Origin: Okapia johnstoni
Lineage: Eukaryota; Chordata; Mammalia; Artiodactyla; Giraffidae
Direction: 5' to 3'
DNA: 64,000 bases
NCBI GenBank assembly: GCA_024291935.2
Contig: CM044321.1
Location: 63,854,985 to 63,918,984 of the forward strand
Made by a program: the position numbers and the translations under genes
Part shown: positions 11,176 through 20,562 of the stretch, one piece after another
How positions within the stretch are numbered: the first letter of the stretch is position 1
Layout of the letters: each line of letters starts with the position of its first letter
The notes under the pieces: model-generated
The model's input: only the letters and a program-made list of their open reading frames with translations
Told to the model about the DNA's origin: nothing
Databases searched by the model: none

Positions 11176-11841
11176 TCTATTTCCAGTTTTTTAAGGAATC
11201 TCCATGCTGTTCTCCATAGTGGCCGTACTAGTTTGCATTCCCACCAACAGTGTAAGAGGGTTTCCTTTTCTCTGCACCCTCTCCAGCATTTATTGTTTGT
11301 AGACTTTTTGATGGCAGCCATTCTGACAGGCATGAGATGGTACTTCATTGTGGTTTTGATTTGCATTTCTCGGATAATGAGTGATGTTGAGCATCTTTTC
11401 ATGTGTTTGTTAGCCATCTGTATGTCTTCTTTGGAGGAATGTCTGTTTAGTTCTTTGGCCCATTTTTTTATTGGGTTGTTTATTTTTCTGGAATTGAGCT
11501 GCATGAGCTGCTTGTATATTTTTGAGATTAATTATTTGTCAGTTGCTTCATTTGCTATTATTTTCTCCCATTCTGAAGCCTGTATTTTCACCTTGTTTAT
11601 AGTTTCCTTTGTTGTACAAAAGCTTTTAAGTTTAATTAGGTCCCATTTGTTTATTTTTGCTTTTATTTCCATTGCTCGGGGGGGTGGGTCATAGAGGATC
11701 CTGCTGTGATTTATGTCAGAGAGTGTTTTGCCTATGTTTTCCTCTAGTTTCATAGTTTCTGGTCTTACATTTAGATCTTTAATCCATTTTGATCTGCTTT
11801 TGAATTGCATCAACTTTGAAATGCTGACCCCATCCTGCTAT

Positions 11842-12052
11842 GGGCTTCCCAGGTGGTAAAGAACCCCCTGCCAATGCAGGAGACGTAAGAGACGTAGATT
11901 CGATCCCTGGGTCAGACGATCCCCTGGAAGAGGGCATGGCAACCCACTCCAGTATTCTTGCCTGGAGAATGGCATGGACAGAGGAGCCTGGTGGACTACG
12001 GTCCATAAAGGTCGCAAAGGGTCGGACACGACTGAAGTGACACTGCACAGCG
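11842..12052 (+). mobile_element. Bov-tA SINE with TSD
   Basis: Full length, from GGGCTTCCCAGGTGG through B-box region GATTCGATCCCTGGG to GTCGGACACGACTGAAG. Flanks repeat CATCCTKCTAT at 11831-11841 and 12053-12063 (one mismatch). Confidence 0.95.
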
Positions 12053-13219
12053 CATCCTTCTATATGCATTTAAAGGAAGACTTTTTTCTGCCTTTGAAGT
12101 AGTTTGTAAAATTATGGGCTTACTAAATACAGCATTCTTTAGCCTTGATTATGATCGTTCTCCTCTCCAGCTGAATGGCACTGGGGCTTACGAGGGTTTT
12201 GTAAGTAACTTGTAGCAGGGAAGGTGCTTCAGTCTCTTTTCAGTGCAGTGAACTGCTTATTGTCTTTGCACTTTCTGCACATATGGGATTTCTGAATTAA
12301 TTCCAAACTTAGACAACTAAGGAAAAGCATTTAACGTTCATGGCAGGATGGAATAACAATTACCGTCCTCTGATGCCCCAAGGGCACTCCCCAGACATCT
12401 ATTCTTCATTCCTGCTTCTCTCTGCTCTATTTGGAGGTGCTGCCTCTGCTTCAGTCCAAAATACCATTTAGAGGCTGATTAGATTTCAAATTATATTAAC
12501 ATATTTTAAGCTGTATATCTTTTCGCTTTTTCATGGCTAAAATATGCTTTCCATGTGCTTTGTCTGTTTTTTGAGTGAGATCCAATTATTTTGTAAGCTC
12601 TCTCTCCCCTTCTCAAGGCGGTTTTCCCACTTGTCCTTTCATCACTTTACTATTCAAGATTTTTGAGGACTTTTTTTTTATTATCCATTTCTTTCTTCTC
12701 AAGGAAAAGGACTTCATTTTGAATTTCAATATCCTGCTCTACAGTACAGCTGCACCTGGGGAAACTGTTCATTGAGCCATCCTTGAGCGCCTTTGTAATT
12801 TGGTGTTCAGATGCTGCTGGCTTTTGGATTCCAGAGAAATTTGTGTGTTCATTATCTATATCTATGTCTGTATCTATTTATGTCTGTGTATCCCTTTTAT
12901 TTATGTTCAAGGCCATCTCTAAGCCCAAAACAAGGCTTGATTTCCTCTGTGAGGCTTCTTACAGGGTGAGGAGGTGAAGCTGCTCGCTGGCCATGACCCA
13001 TCTGAAAGCTGTGGGCTTCTTTCTAGGCACAATGTGAGGCTGATGAAATGCTGAGATTGCTATCAGTTCTCGCTTTCTTGTCTCCTTCTTGGTGATCTGT
13101 TCATCCACAAAACCAAGGATTGGTACTTTGCTGAGAATCATGAATAGAAGACCCTTTTAAAAACCAGTGGAACCAGTTGGCAGTTTTTAAAGCTCCCCAT
13201 TTTGACTGGTGTCTCACAT
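12053..13219. other. Unassigned unique sequence
   Basis: I see no recognisable repeat family, RNA gene or exon here. Confidence 0.4.
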
Positions 13220-13231
13220 ACTAAGGTGAAT

Positions 13232-13436
13232 ATGAAAGTCGCTCAGTTGTATCTGACTCTTTGTGACCCCATGGACTGTAGCCCACCAGGCTCCTCTGCC
13301 CATGGAATTCTCCAGGCCAGAATACTGGAGTGGGTTGCCATTTCCTTCTGCAGGGGATCTTCCCGACCAGGGATTGAACCTGGCTCTCCTGCATTGCAGG
13401 CAGATTCTTTACCGTCTGAGCCACCAGGGATGTTAC
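13232..13436 (-). mobile_element. Bov-tA SINE with TSD
   Basis: Antisense full-length copy: GAAAGTCGCTCAGTTGTATC at one end and CTTTACCGTCTGAGCCACCA (tRNA-like head) at the other. Flanks repeat ACTAMGGTGAAT at 13220-13231 and 13437-13448 (one mismatch). Confidence 0.95.
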
Positions 13437-13574
13437 ACTACGGTGAATGTTCTTTATCGTAATTTCCTTTAACTAAAGCTGACAACTGAGAATAACAATA
13501 ACGAAATGGAAAAAAGTATTGATTACAGTGATTTAAAGTGAATCAAAACCCTGTATCTCTTTTAAATAGATATT

Positions 13575-13780
13575 TTATTTTTGAAAAAATATTTTTATGT
13601 ATTTCTTTGGCTTCATTGGGTCTTAGTTGCAGCACGTGGGCAGCTTGGTGATGTGTGGGTTCCAGAACATGCAGGCTCTGTAGTTGCCCCACAGCAGCCC
13701 CCAGTCGGGGATGGAGCCCATGTCCTCTGCATTGCAAGGGGCATTCTTCATAACTGGACCACCACTGAAGTCCCTGGACC
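13575..13780 (-). mobile_element. CHR-type tRNA-derived SINE
   Basis: Antisense: T-rich tail first, then TTTGGCTTCATTGGGTCTTA, GTTGCAGCACGTGGGC, TGGAGCCCATGTCCTCTGCA and ACTGGACCACCACTGAAGTC at the head end. Confidence 0.85.
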
Positions 13781-13821
13781 CTGGACCTTCAACTGAAGTT
13801 TTCTTGTTTTATGTGCAACAT

Positions 13822-14020
13822 GCATGCTAAGTCACTTGATCATGACTGACTCTTTGCGACCCAGTGGACTGTAACCCACCAGACTCCTGTCCATGGGATT
13901 CTCCAGGGAAGAATCCTGGGGTGGGTGGCCATGCCCTCCTCCAGGGGCTGTTCCTGATCCAAGGATTGAACCCGCATCTCTTATGTCTCCTGCATTGGCA
14001 GGTGGGTTCTTTAGCTCTAA
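13822..14020 (-). mobile_element. Bov-tA SINE
   Basis: Antisense copy: GCTAAGTCACTTGATCATGA, GACTCTTTGCGACCCAGTGG, TCTCCAGGGAAGAATCCTGG, ATTGAACCCGCATCTC and a head end CAGGTGGGTTCTTTAGC. Confidence 0.93.
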
Positions 14021-14511
14021 CAGTGGCTCTTAAATCTGGAGGATCATATTCTCCTTTGAGACTCTTATGAGTGCTCTGATCCAGGGAAGCTGTCCCCAGG
14101 AGAGTCACTCTTCACAGGTGAGCTAACACTCCCTTTTTCTGTTATGTGCTCATCAGTGTTCCATCTTTTTACTCTTGTGTTCTTTTGAAGGGAATTTATA
14201 CATCCTTGATATTTACTCATCAAGTGACAGAAATGAAATCTTTAGATCTCTTAGTTTCCTGGCATTTAGTAGTGATTTTCTTAGAGCAACCAGAAGATTG
14301 AGCCCAGAAAGAGAGATTCGAGGGTCACTTCTGCCACCTGTGTTCTTTCATGCCTTTGATTACCAAAAGAAATTTCTGGCTCTTGACAAAACGTTTCCCA
14401 TGCATAATTATTCAGTTCAGTTGGACATGGGGATTTGCTTTCTTTCACTTGTTTCTTTCTCAGAACAAGAGTCTGGCGCTTCTGTACAACGACACAAACA
14501 TGCGGCCCTTC
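14021..14511. other. Unassigned sequence before the minisatellite
   Basis: No repeat or exon recognised. A plus-strand frame starting at 14175 runs on through the minisatellite to 15044 (289 codons), but it is kept open only because the repeat unit is a multiple of three. Confidence 0.4.
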
Positions 14512-14990
14512 CTCAGATAACCCATGCGTCCTTCCTTCCTCAGATCACCCATGCGTCCTTCCTTCCTCAGATCACCCATGCGTCCTCCCTTCCTCAGATC
14601 ACCCATGCGTCCTCCCTTCCTCAGATCACCCATGCGTCCTCCCTTCCTCAGATCACCCATGCGTCCTCCCTTCCTCAGATCACCCATGCGTCCTCCCTTC
14701 CTCAGATCACCCATGCGTCCTCCCTTCCTCAGATCACCCATGCGTCCTCCCTTCCTCAGATCACCCATGCGTCCTCCCTTCCTCAGATCACCCATGCGTC
14801 CTCCCTTCCTCAGATCACCCATGCGTCCTCCCTTCCTCAGATCACCCATGCGTCCTCCCTTCCTCAGATCACCCATGCGTCCTCCCTTCCTCAGATCACC
14901 CATGCGTCCTCCCTTCCTCAGATCACCCATGCGTCCTCCCTTCCTCAGATCACCCATGCGTCCTCCCTTCCTCAGATCACCCATGCGTCC
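14512..14990. repeat. 27-bp minisatellite, about 17.7 copies
   Basis: The unit is ATCACCCATGCGTCC followed by TCCCTTCCTCAG. The internal ATGCGTCC recurs every 27 bp from 14524 to 14983. The first two full units carry TTCCTTCC in place of TCCCTTCC and the first also reads ATAACCC; the following units look identical to one another. A unit of 27 is divisible by three, so all three forward frames and one reverse frame stay open and encode 9-residue repeats (LPQITHASS, SDHPCVLPS, MRPPFLRSP; reverse MGDLRKGGR). I judge these frames fortuitous. The near-identity points to recent expansion, so length variation between animals is likely. Confidence 0.97.
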
Positions 14991-15304
14991 TTTTTTCTCC
15001 TCCTTCCTTTCCTTTACACCTTGATTTTTACCTCCTTCATTTGAGCTTTTAGTTCATGTGAGGTAATTTCATTTTTCTTCTCATCTATTTTTCTTTCACT
15101 TAGAGAAAATCCTGTTCCTGGCATTAAATTCTCCCTTCTCCTACACCAGATGATATCTAGGGCTCTTCATCATGTTGTCCTGACCAGTACCTTTTCAGAA
15201 TGGTAGAATGCTTCCCAGCTGATGATTCTGGAGCCGCTAGGGCACCCGTGAGTGTGTCCAGTGATGGCATTTGTCTTGCTATCTTGAAAAAAAAACTGCA
15301 AATA
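14991..15304. other. Unassigned sequence
   Basis: Pyrimidine-rich continuation of the minisatellite flank, then unique sequence. No gene seen. Confidence 0.4.
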
Positions 15305-15420
15305 TAGGGACTTCCCTGGTGGTCCAGTGATTAAGACTGTGATCTCCGAGTGCAGGGCCACGGGTTCCATCCCTGTGGGGGAACTAAGATCCCCCTTGCT
15401 AAACAAACAAAACAGAAACA
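15305..15420 (+). mobile_element. CHR-type tRNA-derived SINE, short copy
   Basis: GGGACTTCCCTGGTGGTCCA head, a B-box region GGTTCCATCCC and an A/C-rich tail. A 7-bp flank repeat GCAAATA is at 15298-15304 and 15421-15427. Confidence 0.88.
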
Positions 15421-15427
15421 GCAAATA

Positions 15428-16209
15428 CCCCCACCCAAAACTAGAAATATAACTGTTGCTGAAATGTTTTTCCCCTTAAACAGGAATCAGAGATAACCTG
15501 AGTGTGTATCAAGGAGCCGTGTTTGGCGGTGAGTGGAGGTCAGGCCTCTGACCCGTTTCTCAGCTGGTCTGTCACTCAGTGGAACACCACAAGCAACATG
15601 ATTTTGATTATTATGCATCTTTAAACTGATTTTGTTCTCAGCCATATATTGTTAAATTTATATTCATAATGAACTATTGGTTAAATACAGGAAATTAATA
15701 AGGGGCAGAATACAAAGTGATGGCACTGCCACTTTTTATTTAGGTGTTTCCGGTACTTAAATAATGTTAACAAAATATGATGATAATTTTTATCAAACTT
15801 AGTTTTTAATGACGGATAGTTTAATGACTCCTCACTCAGCCTGTTACTAATAAACAAGATGGTTTTGGTGCAAAGTGTACCTCGGGTCACAAAAAGCAAT
15901 TATTTTTTATATTAAAACATGTATTTTGATTTGTCTACATTTTAATATATATTTGATAATACTACATAATATATAGTCATTTAAAATTTTTTTCATGATC
16001 AATCATGTATTTACCTTATACATTAAAATTACTTGAAGATATATAACATAGGTTATTGGGAAGAACAGACTTCATCTTTATACTTCATAAGTATTATCCA
16101 AGTTCTGTTTATGTTGTTTCCCATTTAAATGGAAACGTTTCATTTAAAATAGCTATTGTTCAAAATGTCGAAATTATTTAAAAATTCCTCAGGATGTTCA
16201 GGAGTTTGA
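15428..16209. other. AT-rich unassigned sequence
   Basis: No family or exon recognised. Very AT-rich between 15900 and 16160. Confidence 0.4.
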
Positions 16210-16366
16210 ATAGACACAGATTTGATCCCTGGGTTGGGAAGATCCCCTGGAGAAGGGAATGGCTACCAACTCCAGTATTCTTGCTTGGAGAATTCCATGG
16301 AAGAGCCTGGTGGGCTACAATCCATGGGTTCTCAAAGAATTGGATACAGCTAAGCAACTAATACAC
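16210..16366 (+). mobile_element. Bov-tA SINE, 5'-truncated
   Basis: Begins in the B-box region (GATTTGATCCCTGGGTTGG) and continues through CCAGTATTCTTGCTTGGAGA to a diverged end (GGATACAGCTAAGCAACTAA). Confidence 0.9.
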
Positions 16367-16694
16367 ACATGTATCAATGATGTGAACCATGCCTTCCTCT
16401 CTAAAGCCACTTTTTCTCTTGACATATCTTATTTTCAAGGTCCCTTTTATTTAGTTCATGTGTATTTTGTGTGGTCTGGACTCTTGACCAGTAGACATGG
16501 GATACTTAGAAGGTAGAATTGATAGAATTCATGGTCTGCTTGAATGTGGGAAGGAGAAGGAAAAGTGAAGAAAATGCAAAGGAAAGAAAAGGCATCTTAG
16601 ATGAAGGAGGCATATGTTTGGGCTGTAATGTGGGGAATGGTGAGATTAAATGTTAAATAATACAGTCTGTGTAAGAACTGTGGACATATCCTCA

Positions 16695-16880
16695 ACAATT
16701 TTTGTATGTTGACCACTTTACATGCATTTTAAAATACATTCCCCCACCAGCCTTTTGAGGTAAATTCTGTTTTGTTTTGTATTTTTCTCTCTTATAGATG
16801 AGGAAACAGATTTAGAGGGATTGTGTAATATGTTCAAAATAACCCAGCTAGAAAATAATTCATAGGCCAGAACTCGATTA
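16695..16880 (-). mobile_element. MIR SINE
   Basis: Antisense core: GACCACTTTACATGCATTTT, CTTATAGATGAGGAAACAGA, ATAACCCAGCTAGAAA and CCAGAACTCGATTAC. Confidence 0.7.
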
Positions 16881-17563
16881 CACTGTTGCCTTCCAGTGGG
16901 AAAAATGAAGCGAGTTTGGAGTTGTATATAGTCAAAGTATCACATGCTGATAAGCACATCACACTGTTTTCTTTATCTGCCTTGACTCATATATGTATTT
17001 ATACCTCTGGGGAGAGAAATTGTGCAGACTAACTTTATAAACAAACAGAGAAGCAAGCAGATGCTGCTGCTTTGAAGTTCGAGTTGTCATTTTTCTGCTT
17101 GCGGCCAAATGTAGATTGAAAGTTGAAGGTCAGGCGGTTGTCACAGGACAAGACATCGTGTGCCAGCCATTGAGGTTATAAAGATGAGTAAGGTCCTGTT
17201 TCTGCCCTGAGACACTCCCAGGACAGGGCAGGAGACCAGCCTTCCAAGGATGGGTTACAGTGCCATGTGCTAAGTGCTGAGTCCCATGACTGCAGAAGAG
17301 GGGGCCACCCATTGGTGTGGGGCAGTAAGGAGGCTGAGGAGCAAAACAGATATGATCACAATATCTTTATTCCCCTCCTCTGCTGTGTCTCAAAGTTTCC
17401 CTTTGTCTCGCTAGAAACCCGAGCATCATCCAGACACCTTCCCTTTCTCTGCACTGTCCCCGTATCTGGCAAGAGCCTCAGGGTGCCCCAGGAATGCTCT
17501 GAGAATCCAGTTCCCTGCCTCCAGGCTCCCACTTTTGGCCTGGCCCTTCTCAGAAGTTCCCTA
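16881..17563. other. Unassigned sequence
   Basis: No exon recognised. A stretch near 17150-17230 (GTGCCAGCCATTGAGG, AAAGATGAGTAAGGTCCTGT) resembles a common old mammalian repeat that I cannot place in a family. Confidence 0.35.
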
Positions 17564-18594
17564 AGTTCAGTTCAGTTTGGTCGCTCAGTCGTGTCCAACT
17601 CTTTGCAACCCCATGGACTACAGCACGCCAGGCTTCCCTGTCCATCACCAATTCCCGGAGCTTGCTCAAACTCATGTCCATCAAGTCGGTGATGCCATCC
17701 AACCATCTCATCCTCTGTCGTCCCCTTCTCCTCCTGCCTTCAATCTTTCCTAGCATCAGGGTCTTTTCTAAGGAGTCAGTTCTTCACATCAGGTGGCCAA
17801 AGGATTGGAGTTTCAGCTTCAGTATCAGTGCTTCCAATGAATATTCAGAACTGATTTCCTTTAGGATTGACTGGTTGGATCTCCTTGCAGTCCAAGGGAC
17901 CCTCAAGAGTCTTCTCCAACATAGTTCAAAAGCATCAATTCTTTGGCACTCAGCTTTCTTTATAGTCCAACTCTCACATCCATACATGACTACTGGAAAA
18001 ACCATAGCTTTGTCTAGATGGACCTTTGTTGGCAAAGTAATGTCTCTGCTTTTTAATATGCTGTCTAGGTTGGTCGTAGCTTTTCTTCCAAGAAGCACGT
18101 GGCTTTTAATTTTATGGCTGCAGTCACCATTTGCAGTGATTTTGGAGCCCAAGAAAATAAGTCTGTCACTGTTTCCATTGTTTCCCCATCTATTTGCCAT
18201 GAACTGGTGGGACCAGATGCCATGATCTTCGTTTTCTGGATGTTGAGTTTTAAGCCAGCTTGTTCACTCTCCTCTTTCATCTTCATCATGAGGCTCTTTA
18301 GTTCCTCTTCAATTTCTGCCATAATGGCGGTGCCATCTGCATATCTGAGGTTATTGATACATCTCCCAACAATCTTGATTCCAGCTTGTGCTTCATCCAG
18401 CCCAGCATTTTGCATGAGGTACTCTGCGCATAAGTTAAATAAGCAGTGTGACAATATACAGCCTTGACGTACTCCTTTCCCAATTTGCAACAAGTCCGTT
18501 GTGTCCGGTTCTAACTGTTCCTTCTTGGCCTGCATACAGGTTTCTCAGGAGGCAGGTAAGGTGGTCTGGTATTCCCATATGTTGAATTTTCCGC
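17564..18594 (-). mobile_element. BovB (RTE-type) LINE, 5'-truncated, dead reverse transcriptase
   Basis: The ends are set by a 12-bp TSD, AGAARTTCCCTA (one mismatch), at 17552-17563 and 18595-18606. On the minus strand the RT palm is readable: GVRQGCILSHCLFNLCAEYL, then LRYADGTAIMAE, LNIQKTKIMASGP, SWQIDGETMETVTD, then after frameshifts LDSILKSRDITLPTKVHLDK, VVMYGCESWTIKKAE and [18 protein letters not shown]. The catalytic YADD of the family is YADG here (codons at 18332-18343), and at least two frame breaks follow, so it is not functional. Only about the last third of a 3.2-kb element is present. BovB entered ruminant genomes by horizontal transfer and supplies the bodies of Bov-A and Bov-tA SINEs. 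Confidence 0.96.
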
Positions 18595-18606
18595 AGAAAT
18601 TCCCTA

Positions 18607-19196
18607 GCTGATCTGTGCTTCCTGCCTCTGTCCCCTCCACGCTCTCCTCCGTGTTGCCTCCAGAGGGCGCTCTCTAAGACACCGAGCCAATGAGGTAGTC
18701 ACTCCCCCTATTTTTGTCCCGACACAGCCGGTGGAACTCCAAGTTGTGGACTCCTTTTCCCTGTCCACCCTCATTTCTTGCCATTTCCCCAGGTGCACCC
18801 TAAGTCTCAGTTCCCCAGACAGCTTATGTTTTTCATCTCCAGTTTTTGTAGCCCCCTTTCCTCTGTCTGCCTGAAATGCCTTCGGTCTGGTCTTTCTGGG
18901 GCTCCTCTCATAAGGCGGTTTCTCTGCAGCGTTTAGATACTTTCCCTGCTGATGGAGAATGAATAGCCCCATCAGGCCAGAGGTCAAGCATCTTAGTGCT
19001 GTGAGAATTTTCCTCTAGAAAGCCCTGAATGTTCAGACCTCAAGATAAGTATTTTCCTTTTTTGTCTGTATCCTTCACCAGACCAAGAAATGTTGACTGA
19101 TTTTTGTTACCACAACAGTAAACCTACAACTGTTAACGTCACCCCATTCTGAGATAAAGCCTGCTTTATAGTGCGTTGCCGGTTATCTGACCGTTT
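18607..19196. other. Unassigned sequence
   Basis: Relatively C/T-rich. A piece near 18860-18930 is faintly L2-like. The minus-strand frame 18604-18987 has no recognisable domain. Confidence 0.35.
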
Positions 19197-19207
19197 ACAA
19201 AAAGTGC

Positions 19208-19487
19208 TGCTGCTTCTGCTGCTGCTAAGTCACTTCAGTCATGTCCGACTCTGTGCGACCCCATAGACGGCAGCCCACCAGGCTCCGCCGTCCCTGGGAT
19301 TCTCCAGGCAAGAATACTGGAGTGGGTTGCCATTTCCTTCTCCAGTGCATGAAAGGGAAAAGTGAAAGTGAAGTCGCTCAGTTCTGTCCGACTCTTAGCG
19401 ACCCCATGGACTGTAGCCTACCAGGCTCCTCCATCCATGGGATTTTCCAGGCAAGAGTACTGGAGTGGGGTGCCATTGCCTTCTCCG
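19208..19487 (-). mobile_element. Bov-A2 SINE (Bov-A dimer) with TSD
   Basis: Two Bov-A monomers in tandem, antisense: TGCTGCTAAGTCACTTCAG, GACCCCATAGACGGCAGCCC, a GAAAGTGAAGTCGCTCAG linker, then GACCCCATGGACTGTAGCCT and GGTGCCATTGCCTTCTCC. Flanks repeat ACAAAAARTGC at 19197-19207 and 19488-19498. Confidence 0.95.
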
Positions 19488-19498
19488 ACAAAAAATGC

Positions 19499-20364
19499 AA
19501 TAAATTTTAAACGTAGTAGTAGATGGTCAGCCTAATGTCTATTCCTACCAAGCACGTGGCACATTCGGGGACTCTCGTGGTCGAAAACACACAATCTGGG
19601 TCACTAACATGTGTTAACCTCCCCAGTTGACCTCAGTAATGATTCATCACTGGCAGAATGGAAGCTTGGGTTCTCTCGTGTTGCCAAGTGGAGATCAAAT
19701 CTCGTACCAGTGGAAACAAGATTCTGTCTTGTTACAATCAGAAACAAACTGGGCTAACCATTATCGGTGTGAGACAAGACTCAACGCCCCCAAAACAAAA
19801 AAGGAGTTAGGGAAATTCAGTGACCAAAACTATCTGTTGTAGGGTTTTTTGTGCAGAGAACAAATTTTTAAAAAAAAGAAAATTGAAATACAATTAAAAA
19901 AAGATGTGTTTGCCAGAGAGTTGAGGTGGAAAGAGGAGGAGGGGGATATGGGTTTTGGAGCAAATAAGAACCTTTGACAAATGGACAACCCTGGCTTCCT
20001 GTTGGAAGACGGTCCTGCAGAGAAGGTGTTGAGGGCAGGGATGCATTGAGAATGTGCTGGGAAGAAACATATACAGACTGACTTGGAACGAGATTCTGTT
20101 TCTAAAAGTCGTTCAAGGTCTATGAACTGCATAAAGCACGCCGGGGAAAGGTCTGTGTTTCTCTCCAGGCTGGCAGGACTTGGGTCCCCAGGCATTGGGC
20201 CTGTCCTGCTGGGTTTATAATGTGAGGTTTTCTGGTCAAGCAGGGGAGAGCTTTACCTTTTATTCATAAGTGTGTGAGATAACACCGAGGAGAAGCAATT
20301 TGAAGCGGGCCAGAAATCAGGCCTATTGAAGATATTAGTAAAATTAAAACCAGCTCCTGTAGCA
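19499..20364. other. Unassigned unique sequence
   Basis: No family or exon recognised; A-rich at 19860-19905. Confidence 0.4.
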
Positions 20365-20562
20365 TGGGCTTCCCAGGTGACTCAGTGGTAAAGAATCCAC
20401 CTGCCAATGCAGGGTTCTATCCCTGGATAAGGAAGATCCCCTGGAAAAAGAAATAGCAACTCACTCCAGTATTCTTGCCTGGGAAGTCCCATGGATGGAG
20501 GTGCCTTGCAGGCTACAGTCCATAGGCTTTCAAAAGAGTCAAACACAACTCAGCAGTTAAAT
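20365..20562 (+). mobile_element. Bov-tA SINE
   Basis: Full-length but diverged: GGGCTTCCCAGGTGACTCAG, CTGCCAATGCAGG, CCAGTATTCTTGCCTGGGAA and a decayed end AAACACAACTCAGCAGTTAA. Confidence 0.93.

Larger units (their letters stand above)
10028..11818 (-). mobile_element. Ruminant L1, 5'-truncated, split by a retrocopy
   Basis: The antisense poly(A) begins at about 10032, followed by the L1 3' UTR and the C-terminal part of ORF2. Minus-strand frames read MEYYSAIKKNTFESVLMRWM (10528 downwards), then [33 protein letters not shown] (11504 downwards) and [20 protein letters not shown] (11813 downwards), all typical of the ORF2 end. The 5' end is truncated near 11815. Continuity is broken only at 10721-11175, where an unrelated transcript copy is inserted. 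No functional protein remains. Confidence 0.93.

Noticed and set aside
11139..11813. Host genes from the two minus-strand frames
   Set aside because: Both are the C-terminal end of L1 ORF2 (e.g. [17 protein letters not shown]), non-functional.
14460..15052. A CRISPR-like array (regular 27-bp repeats)
   Set aside because: There are no unique spacers: the whole unit repeats head to tail, in a mammalian genome, so it is a minisatellite.
18065..18535. A functional reverse transcriptase gene
   Set aside because: It is a truncated BovB with YADG in the active site, frame breaks after it, and a TSD showing a 5'-truncated insertion.
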